DNA from: Planctomycetota bacterium
GTDB lineage: Bacteria; Planctomycetota; UBA8742; SKZP01
Assembly: GCA_007127275.1 (NCBI GenBank)
Contig: SKZP01000443.1
Location: 1 to 8,737 of the forward strand
Direction: 5' to 3'
DNA length: 8,737 nucleotides
Positions within the stretch are counted from its first letter, which is position 1. Each line of letters begins with the position of its first letter. Under the pieces are notes generated by a model. That model saw nothing but the letters and a program-made list of their open reading frames with translations, ran no database searches and had not been told where the DNA came from. Shown here one piece after another: positions 1-4,937 of this stretch. The translations under genes were made by a program, and so were the position numbers.

Positions 1-2
1 AG

Positions 3-785
3 GCCATTGGGATTCACCGCGGCATGCGGGTATTGTTGATGGTCAAGCCGGGGCTCGACTTCATTTCCATCACCTTCGGCTTGTTCAAGCTCGGCGCGGT
101 ACCGGTCCTGATTGACCCCGGGATGGGCAAGTCGAACTTGCTCGAGTGCATTGAGTCGGTGAAACCGGAAGCGTTGATTGGCATTCCGCTCGCCCACGCG
201 GTGCGCCGCACCCTGGGCCGTCGTGCCTTCGCCACGGTGCGCCACAACGTGACCGTCGGCCGGCGGATGTGGTTTTGGGGCGGGCACACCATTGAGCGCA
301 TCCGCGAGCTCGGCCGCAACTTCGACAAGCCGTATCCGCTGGCGGAGACGCGTCCCGAGGAAACCGCGGCCGTCGTCTTCACCACCGGCGCCACCGGCCC
401 GCCGAAGGGGGTGGTGTACGAGCACGGCATGTATGTCGCGCAAGTCGAGATGCTTCGCGAGCGCTTCGGCCTCGGCCCCGGCGACATTGACCTTCCCGGC
501 TTCCCCCTCTTTGCACTGTTCAGCACCGCACTCGGTGCCAGTGCCGTGATTCCCGACCTCGACGCCTCCCGCCCCGGTACCGTCGAGCCCGCAAAATGGA
601 TCGAGGCCATCCGCGACCATGCGGTGACCTACTCGTTCGGCTCGCCGACCATTTGGCACAAAGTCACCGACTACTGCCGCGAGCACAAGATCACCTTGCC
701 GACGCTGCGGCTCGTGTTGATGGCAGGCGCCCCCGTACCGCCGTGGTTGTTCGCGCGGTTCCCCGAGCTCTGCTCACATCCCTAG
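3..785 (+). CDS. oleC: OleC-like AMP-binding enzyme, N-terminal fragment (partial at window edge, ends at TAG)
   Basis: This is the piece that would be translated without readthrough. It is open from the left edge (AIGIHRG precedes the Met at 24), so the ATG at 24 is almost certainly an internal Met and the true start lies upstream. OleC-type blocks are visible: GAVPVLIDPGMGKSNLLECI near 105-150, and the phosphate-binding P-loop FTTGATGPPKGVVYEHG at about 378-428. Next come GFPLFALFSTALG and FGSPTIWHKV near 498-665, and MAGAPVP near 721-740. It stops just before the adenine-binding PYGATE motif. It therefore lacks half of the nucleotide site and the whole C-terminal lid, and should be inactive alone. 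What is seen is strong similarity to OleC by motif order; OleC rather than a generic acyl-CoA synthetase is inferred from the VLIDPGMG and GPPKGVVYEHG wording. Confidence 0.75.
   Translation, partial: AIGIHRGMRVLLMVKPGLDFISITFGLFKLGAVPVLIDPGMGKSNLLECIESVKPEALIGIPLAHAVRRTLGRRAFATVRHNVTVGRRMWFWGGHTIERIRELGRNFDKPYPLAETRPEETAAVVFTTGATGPPKGVVYEHGMYVAQVEMLRERFGLGPGDIDLPGFPLFALFSTALGASAVIPDLDASRPGTVEPAKWIEAIRDHAVTYSFGSPTIWHKVTDYCREHKITLPTLRLVLMAGAPVPPWLFARFPELCSHP
783..785 (+). other. In-frame amber codon inside the oleC-like frame
   Basis: TAG in the context CCC TAG GTG, creating the palindrome CCTAGG. It falls between APVP and PYGATE, in a stretch that is variable in length and sequence in OleC proteins, where an inserted residue should be tolerated. 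Single substitutions that would restore sense include CAG (Gln), GAG (Glu), AAG (Lys) and TGG (Trp). Confidence 0.8.
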
Positions 786-1559
786 GTGGAGGTGATCAGC
801 CCGTATGGGGCGACGGAGTGCCTGCCGACCACGGTGATTGAGCACCGCGAGGTGCTGGAGGAGACAGGCGCACGCACCTACCGGGGCGAGGGATACTGCG
901 TCGGCAAGCCGTTGCCGGGCGTGGAGGCGCGTGTGATCCGCATGAGTGAGGAGCCACAGCCGGCGTTTCGCGAGGACCTCGTCGTCGCGCCGGGCGAGCC
1001 GGGGGAGATTGTATTCACCGGGCGCCATGTAACGAAGGAGTACTTCGAGCGACCGGAGGCGACGAAGCTTGCGAAAATGCGCGAAACGCAGCCGGATGGC
1101 TCGGTTCGCATCTGGCACCGCATGGGGGATCTCGGCCGCGTGGATGCCCAGGGTCGCCTCTGGTACTACGGCCGCAAGGCGCACCGCGTGGAGATTCACC
1201 ACCCGTCGGAAACGAAGGTGCTGTACAGCGAACGCTGCGAGGCCATTTTTGCTGCCCACCCGGACGTGTTCCGTGCCGCGCTGATCCGCCTTGGCCACGG
1301 TGCGCAGTCCCGCCCCGCGGTGGTGATTGAACCGTTGCCGGGCCGGTTTCCGCGCAACCGTTTGGAGCGCTACCGGTTCCGGGAAGTACTCGAACAACGC
1401 GCCAAGTGCAGCCCGCTCACGCAAGACATCCGCGACATTCTCTTTTGCCGGCGCTTTCCGACCGACTACCGCCACAACGCGAAGATCCTACGTGAACGAC
1501 TTGCCGACTGGGCGAACAAGCGCATGGGCCTCAAGCCACCGCAGCGCGAGACGAATTGA
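786..1559 (+). CDS. oleC: OleC-like AMP-binding enzyme, C-terminal fragment after the TAG
   Basis: This continues the frame of the preceding fragment with zero gap. Its first codon after the TAG is GTG, but no Shine-Dalgarno sequence precedes it (the upstream bases read ctctgctcacatccctag), so independent initiation looks unlikely. It carries the remaining adenylation motifs: PYGATE (801-818) for adenine binding, and GDLGRVDAQGRLWYYGRK (1125 onward), the A8 hinge with the ribose-binding Asp. Near the end is HNAKI with its Lys at 1482-1484, the usual catalytic lysine of the C-terminal lid. HRMGDLGRVDAQGRLWYYGRKAHRVE is in the style typical of OleC. The C-terminus GLKPPQRETN ends at a normal TGA. 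Full conservation of these motifs downstream of the stop is the main reason to doubt that this is an old pseudogene. Confidence 0.65.
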   Translation: MEVISPYGATECLPTTVIEHREVLEETGARTYRGEGYCVGKPLPGVEARVIRMSEEPQPAFREDLVVAPGEPGEIVFTGRHVTKEYFERPEATKLAKMRETQPDGSVRIWHRMGDLGRVDAQGRLWYYGRKAHRVEIHHPSETKVLYSERCEAIFAAHPDVFRAALIRLGHGAQSRPAVVIEPLPGRFPRNRLERYRFREVLEQRAKCSPLTQDIRDILFCRRFPTDYRHNAKILRERLADWANKRMGLKPPQRETN

Positions 1560-1903
1560 GCATGCGTGATGCAGGATGTAGCGAAACGGCACTGCGCTGA
1601 CATGTACGACGGCGCGCATTTATGCAGTGTACGGTCGGAAACTCACAATTCCCCACCTGTGGGATGCACGGCACCCGGCTGCTCGCGTGGCACTTCTCTC
1701 GTTTCCGTGCGAAGATGTTCCGGCGACACGGAGCAATGCTACGCGCGCGGATGAAGTCGGGACTGTCCTGCAGGGTGGGGGCTGGGGTATTAAAGAAGCA
1801 CGGATCTGAACCGTTTCGCGTCGTCGGCGGTTGAAGCAGGCAGGGGCCGACCGAGAGCTGCTGCGCGGCGCGTAAAGTAACCCCGAAGCCTCGCAACACG
1901 TCA

Positions 1904-2053
1904 ATGCCTCGCCGGTCGCTCGAGCTACGCAACGCCCTGCCCCTGACGGTACGCGTCATTGCGCGACCTTTTGCAGGGTCGCGTAGGGCGAACGAAGCCA
2001 GCATGCTGCTCGAGTGGTCGCGGCGCGCGCAGTCTGGGGAGCCTGAATTGTGA
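1904..2053 (+). CDS. Possible 49-aa leader ORF overlapping the sigma factor start
   Basis: The frame runs from ATG 1904 (MPRRSLELRNALPLTVRVIA...) to a TGA at 2051-2053, so its stop overlaps the GTG start of the sigma gene as GTGA. A second ATG at 2003 would give a 16-aa peptide with the same stop. I recognise no family, and no good Shine-Dalgarno precedes ATG 1904; the one before ATG 2003 is weak. The sigma gene's own ribosome binding site lies inside this ORF, which would allow translational coupling. In GC-rich DNA an open frame of this length is easily chance, so confidence is low. Confidence 0.15.
   Translation: MPRRSLELRNALPLTVRVIARPFAGSRRANEASMLLEWSRRAQSGEPEL
1959..1986 (+). promoter_or_regulatory. 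Hairpin in the leader of the sigma factor gene
   Basis: CGCGACC (1962-1968) pairs perfectly with GGTCGCG (1977-1983) across an 8-nt loop TTTTGCAG. As RNA the stem can extend outward by G-U, U-A and U-G to 1959/1986, about ten pairs. It sits roughly 64 nt upstream of the GTG start and is not followed by a T-run, so it is not a standard intrinsic terminator. It could be a 5'-UTR structure or an operator; the function is unknown. Confidence 0.4.
2036..2041 (+). promoter_or_regulatory. Ribosome binding site of the sigma factor gene
   Basis: GGGGAG lies 8 nt before the GTG at 2050. It is the best Shine-Dalgarno in the vicinity and fixes that GTG as the start; no in-frame ATG precedes the conserved region. 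Confidence 0.65.
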
Positions 2054-2820
2054 CCGACGGTGCCGCACAATCCGCGGCTTCCGCGCCGGGACCCTTGGGT
2101 CGGGAACGGCCGGAACGCCTGGACGCGCTCGACGACGTCGAGGCGCGCCAGTTGATGCTGCGCGTCGGTCTTGGAGATTATGACGCGTTCGAGACGCTGT
2201 TCGACCGGTATCACCGTGCCGTGTACAACTTTTACCTCAAGCTTTGCCAGGACACGCAATTGGCCGAGGACGGCGTTCAAGAGACGTTCTTGCGCCTTTG
2301 GAAGGCGGCGAGCCGGTATCACCCAAGTGCGGCCTTTCGCACCTATCTCTTTCAGATTGCGAAGAACTTTTGGCTCAACGAAAAGGAGAAGCGCGACCGC
2401 CGCTACGCCGTCTCGCTGGATGCGCGCAACGGGCAGCACGCCGGGGGGGAGTCGCGCCATGCCGGCGAGTCACGGGAGATGCACGAGACGCTGGCCGGGC
2501 CGGCGCAGGACCCTCATGAGGCGGCCGTGGAGAGCGAGCGTCGCAGCCTCGTCCACCGGGCGCTTGCCGAGTTGGATGAAAAGCACCGCATGGTGGTGGT
2601 GCTCAATCTGTTTCACGGCTTTCGGTACCGGGAGATTGCCGAGATCCTGGAGATCCCCGAGGGGACCGTGAAGACGCGCATGCACACTGCCGAGAAGAAA
2701 CTGCGGGCGTGGATCAACGCGAAGCCGCACGACTCGCGTGACAGCGGAGCGCTCGACCGCGAGGAGAGCCGGACAGAGAAACAAGAGGAGCCGTCTCCCG
2801 GAAACGCAACCCATGCTTGA
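2050..2820 (+). CDS. ECF-type RNA polymerase sigma factor
   Basis: A 256-aa sigma-70 family protein of the extracytoplasmic-function group, which directs RNA polymerase to a small regulon when released from its anti-sigma factor. Region 2 spans roughly residues 45-115: AFETLFDRYHRAVYNFYLKL, then AEDGVQETFLRLWKAASRY, the core-binding and -10 recognition helices, then FRTYLFQIAKNFWLNEKEK. A linker rich in Gly, Arg and Glu (about 125-165) leads to region 4 at 168-219, whose helix-turn-helix is YREIAEILEIPEGTVKTRMH. Two features are longer than a minimal ECF factor: a 30-residue N-terminal lead and a polar, charged tail of about 37 residues after region 4. The GTG start is supported by GGGGAG at 2036-2041. 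The next gene starts 17 nt after the TGA and encodes a membrane anti-sigma factor, so the two very likely form one operon with the second protein holding this one inactive. The ECF subgroup cannot be told by eye. Confidence 0.93.
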   Translation: MTDGAAQSAASAPGPLGRERPERLDALDDVEARQLMLRVGLGDYDAFETLFDRYHRAVYNFYLKLCQDTQLAEDGVQETFLRLWKAASRYHPSAAFRTYLFQIAKNFWLNEKEKRDRRYAVSLDARNGQHAGGESRHAGESREMHETLAGPAQDPHEAAVESERRSLVHRALAELDEKHRMVVVLNLFHGFRYREIAEILEIPEGTVKTRMHTAEKKLRAWINAKPHDSRDSGALDREESRTEKQEEPSPGNATHA

Positions 2821-2823
2821 CGC

Positions 2824-2830
2824 AAAGGAA
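2824..2830 (+). promoter_or_regulatory. Ribosome binding site deciding the anti-sigma start
   Basis: AAGGAAG ends 7 nt before ATG 2838. A TTG at 2817, overlapping the sigma stop, is also in frame, but it would place this Shine-Dalgarno inside the coding region, so ATG 2838 is preferred. Confidence 0.6.
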
Positions 2831-2837
2831 GCCGCAG

Positions 2838-4403
2838 ATGTCCGCCAAGGATGAGCGACAAAATGTGGTTGCATACCTGCAGGGCGAATTGGGCCCGGTG
2901 GAGACGGTGCGCTTCGAGCGGGCGCTTGCCGAGTCGGCAGAGGTGCGTGCCGAGCTTGAGGCGGCTCGGGAGACGTTGGGTTTCGTGGTCGAGGCGGCGC
3001 CGGCGGATCAGCCGCCGCGGCAGTTGCGGCAACGGGTGTTTGAACGTGTCGCCGTCGAGCCGCAGGTGAAGCGAGTACGCCCGTCGCTCAAGGAGGTGGC
3101 GCGTGACGTCGGCCCACGGCGCCGCACGCGGGTGGCGTTGTTCGCGCTCGCCGCCGCCGCTTCCGTGGCGCTTGCGCTGGTGCTCGGCTGGCACGTGCCG
3201 GACGAAGGGGCCGAGGAGCGACTCCCGCTGGCGACGGTGCGCTGGTCCTACGGCGACGTAGACGTCAGCGAGATCGACACCGACGGCGAGGCCTCGACGC
3301 CGTGGCGTGTCGAGCGCGACGAGGACACCGGCGAGGCGCCGACGCTGTTTGCCGGGCAGCGCATTGAAACGCAACGGCGCTCCTACGCCGAGTGTGAACT
3401 CGGCGAGCGGGCGCGCATCTTACTGGACGAGCGCACGACGCTCAGCGTCCTTGCGGCGCAGACGCCGGACGAGGCGGACTGGCTGTGGCTCGAGCGCGGC
3501 CTCGCCCATTTCGACGTAACCGCGCCGCCGGACGCCGAGGGGACGCCGCACACAAGGGGCCAGCGGCCGTTCGTCGTCTTTACGCGCCACGGAGAGGTGC
3601 GCGTGCGGGGAACCCGCTTCCTCGTACGTTCCACCGACGACGTCACCGTGGTGGCCGTGCTCAACGGCCGCGTCGACGCCTTCGCCACGCCGCGTCACGG
3701 CGAGGCCCGTCCCATGGAGCCGGTGCGCACCGGCCACTTCGCCGCACTTGGGACTCGTGACGCATTGCGCCGGAGCTTGCCGTCGGGGATGGACCTCTCC
3801 GCGCTCGACGAAGCGCCACAGGCTCACGACGAAGAAGCGGGCCCCACCGGCGCGCCGCCGGCCGACTCGACGCATCCGGTGATCTTTACCTCGTCGCTGA
3901 TTGCCGTCGAGTTCGAGGTGGATACGCCCCGCGTCAACGTCGAGGGTTCGGGGCCTGTTTGGGCGAGCATCACGCTGCGCAACCAGTCGCCGTTTTCGCT
4001 ACGGCTGTTGGACACCGGCGAGGACAACTTGATGTTGCACCACCGCGGTACCGCACCCGACGCCGACCCGTGGTCGCCGGTGCGTCCCTTGCGCCTGACG
4101 TTGGAGGCGGGTGGCGAGCCGCACCACATCCGCGTTGCATTGCCGACAGTGCTCTACGAACACGGCACCGGTCCCTACTACGTCAGTGCCGTCTACACTG
4201 GCCTGATTGAGCTTGAGGCCGGGCCGCGGCGGAGCCCCGACGAAGCCGACACGGCAACGTGGCCGGTCGCCCGCAACGGCGAGCCCTACAACCGCACCGC
4301 CGTCTTCGAATCCCGCTCCAAGCCCGCCTCCGTAATCTACAGCCGCGAAGCCGCCGAGGACGAGAACGACGAAGTGGAGAGCGACGGCGAACGCGGCGAA
4401 TAA
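2838..4403 (+). CDS. Membrane anti-sigma factor fused to a FecR domain and an unrecognised C-terminal domain
   Basis: A 521-aa protein, probably the partner of the ECF sigma factor encoded just upstream. Residues 8-50 (VVAYLQGELGPVETVRFERA...) resemble the short helical anti-sigma domain of RskA/ChrR-like proteins but lack the zinc HxxxCxxC motif; the first 120 residues contain no Cys. A basic stretch GPRRRTR leads into one transmembrane helix at about 99-119 (VALFALAAAASVALALVLGW), putting the N-terminus in the cytoplasm and the rest outside. Residues about 130-305 form a FecR-type beta domain: LFAGQRIETQRRSYAECELGE, then RILLDERTTL, FVVFTRHGEVRVRGTRFLV and VVAVLNGRVDAF. After an acidic, Pro-rich linker (320-345) comes a beta-rich domain (about 346-500: PVWASITLRNQSPFSLRLLDT and later PYYVSAVYTGLIELE). 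I do not recognise it, though it looks like an Ig-like sandwich. The tail is strongly acidic (EAAEDENDEVESDGERGE). It presumably senses an envelope signal and releases the sigma factor; the signal is unknown. FecR proteins usually end in a different domain that meets a TonB-receptor plug, so this C-terminus is unusual. Confidence 0.88.
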   Translation: MSAKDERQNVVAYLQGELGPVETVRFERALAESAEVRAELEAARETLGFVVEAAPADQPPRQLRQRVFERVAVEPQVKRVRPSLKEVARDVGPRRRTRVALFALAAAASVALALVLGWHVPDEGAEERLPLATVRWSYGDVDVSEIDTDGEASTPWRVERDEDTGEAPTLFAGQRIETQRRSYAECELGERARILLDERTTLSVLAAQTPDEADWLWLERGLAHFDVTAPPDAEGTPHTRGQRPFVVFTRHGEVRVRGTRFLVRSTDDVTVVAVLNGRVDAFATPRHGEARPMEPVRTGHFAALGTRDALRRSLPSGMDLSALDEAPQAHDEEAGPTGAPPADSTHPVIFTSSLIAVEFEVDTPRVNVEGSGPVWASITLRNQSPFSLRLLDTGEDNLMLHHRGTAPDADPWSPVRPLRLTLEAGGEPHHIRVALPTVLYEHGTGPYYVSAVYTGLIELEAGPRRSPDEADTATWPVARNGEPYNRTAVFESRSKPASVIYSREAAEDENDEVESDGERGE

Positions 4404-4587
4404 GTAGCATGTGCCGGGGCTTCGCGGATGAATGGGCTGGCCATTGACCCGGCGCAGTCCGGTTCGCTCACGTGATCTTCCGATCAAATCTTCCTTCCGG
4501 ACAGCAAGGTGCTAGCGCCACATTGGCCATGGCAATTGCCGCACCACAAAGGTGAGATGCAGTAGACACGTTTCCGTGCAGCAAGCA

Positions 4588-4604
4588 GATGGGGACGTGC
4601 GCAG
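4588..4604 (+). repeat. Imperfect 17-nt direct repeat, copy 1
   Basis: GATGGGGACGTGCGCAG matches the copy at 4823-4839 (GACGGGGACGTGAGGAG) at 14 of 17 positions, with the core GGGGACGTG identical. The copies are 235 nt apart in the same orientation. They could be binding sites or fragments of an older repeat; chance is not excluded. Confidence 0.35.
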
Positions 4605-4658
4605 CCGGCGAGCGGGCGGATTTCCGCAGTCGCGTCGAATTACAGCGGCACGACGAAT

Positions 4659-4711
4659 GCTTGCGTACGACTCACGGGCCGCAGCCCGTGGGCTTGCAGG
4701 CGCTTGCGTAC
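4659..4711 (+). repeat. Direct repeats GCTTGCGTAC flanking a perfect hairpin
   Basis: GCTTGCGTAC occurs at 4659-4668 and again, identical, at 4702-4711. Between them, CACGGGC (4673-4679) and GCCCGTG (4684-4690) form a perfect 7-bp stem with a CGCA tetraloop, extendable to 4671/4692. A third partial copy, GCTTGC, lies at 4692-4697. The compact arrangement (repeat, stem-loop, repeat) is symmetrical enough to suggest a protein site, an RNA element or the footprint of a small element. No T-run follows, so it is not a classical terminator. Confidence 0.5.
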
Positions 4712-4822
4712 ACAACCTTTTCGGATGCCGCGGTAAGGGGAACACCCGAGTACGGAGCTGCCACGGAATTGCTTCCCAAAATTGAGCATCACAGCCGAAG
4801 GCCGGGCGGCGCAGAGGAAACT

Positions 4823-4839
4823 GACGGGGACGTGAGGAG
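4823..4839 (+). repeat. Imperfect 17-nt direct repeat, copy 2
   Basis: Second copy of the GAYGGGGACGTG repeat, paired with 4588-4604. It lies just upstream of the C/G-rich hairpin at 4851-4869 and about 100 nt before treY. Confidence 0.35.
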
Positions 4840-4850
4840 TCACTTCGAGC

Positions 4851-4869
4851 AGCCCCCCAACGGGGGACT
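4851..4869 (+). terminator. C/G-rich hairpin followed by a short T-run; possible weak terminator or attenuator
   Basis: CCCCC (4854-4858) and GGGGG (4862-4866) pair across AAC. The outer AG (4851-4852) and CT (4868-4869) can pair around one C-A mismatch. TTT at 4869-4871 overlaps the end of the stem. The stem is short, the T-run is only three bases, and the site is 67 nt upstream of treY and far from the anti-sigma gene, so the terminator role is tentative. Confidence 0.25.
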
Positions 4870-4937
4870 TTGTGCGGTGCTGATGCGCGCTTTGCGCCCC
4901 GTCGCCGAGAGCGCTCCGCCAAGGTAGACTCGCGGAC

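Larger units (their letters stand above)
3..1559 (+). pseudogene. oleC: OleC-like beta-lactone synthetase interrupted by an in-frame TAG; 5' end outside window
   Basis: This is the whole locus, read as one frame. Codons from position 3 to 1559 stay in a single frame and match an AMP-binding (ANL superfamily) OleC protein from near its N-terminus to its C-terminus, except for one TAG at 783-785. Counting that codon, 518 codons are present; with a short N-terminal part missing at the left edge this fits the usual OleC size of about 550-600 residues. OleC proteins use ATP to turn a 2-alkyl-3-hydroxy fatty acid into a beta-lactone, which OleB decarboxylates to a long-chain olefin. There is no frameshift, no deletion and no loss of motifs on either side, so the lesion is either very recent, a sequencing error, or read through. 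TAG is an ordinary stop elsewhere in the window (8671-8673), which argues against genome-wide recoding. No oleA, oleB or oleD is visible; they may lie upstream. Family assignment is fairly sure; the pseudogene call is less so. Confidence 0.65.
1560..2049. other. Non-coding / leader region between oleC and the sigma factor gene
   Basis: This 490-nt gap has mixed base composition, with AT-richer patches near 1610-1660 and 1790-1800, and no gene I can support. It contains a short inverted repeat CCCAC-N2-GTGGG (1652-1663), an AT-richer patch TATTAAAGAAG (1789-1799), a hairpin (1959-1986) and an open frame from ATG 1904 to 2053 that overlaps the sigma start. The sigma promoter is probably in here, but I see no convincing -35/-10 pair or ECF-type GAAC/CGTC pair. 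Some long antisense open frames cross the region; they look like shadows. Confidence 0.5.
4404..4937. other. 534-nt intergenic stretch with repeats and hairpins
   Basis: It lies between the anti-sigma gene and treY. Short open frames cross it on both strands, but none has a good start site or a recognisable product. It contains a hairpin framed by 10-nt direct repeats (4659-4711), a pair of imperfect 17-nt repeats (4588-4604 and 4823-4839) and a C/G-rich hairpin (4851-4869). It probably holds the treY promoter; no clear -35/-10 pair was found. Remnants of a small mobile or repetitive element are possible but not shown. Confidence 0.5.

Noticed and set aside
786..1559. Independent downstream gene starting at GTG 786 (a naturally split OleC)
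   Set aside because: There is no ribosome binding site before the GTG, the frame is continuous with the upstream half, and the break splits the nucleotide-binding site.
1802..1812. GGATCTGAACC, resembling a tRNA T-arm on the minus strand
   Set aside because: The would-be loop lacks the invariant A58, and no matching acceptor or anticodon arms are visible nearby.
1531..2460. Long antisense open frame (309 codons) crossing the oleC-sigma gap
   Set aside because: Most of it is the mirror of the sigma gene and the oleC 3' end. It has no recognisable domain and is explained by GC-rich codon usage on the + strand.
4457..4502. GTCCGG...CCGGAC pairing with an inner GATC-TTCC-GATC hairpin after the anti-sigma gene, considered as a terminator
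   Set aside because: The 34-nt spacer, short stems and absence of a T-run make it unconvincing.
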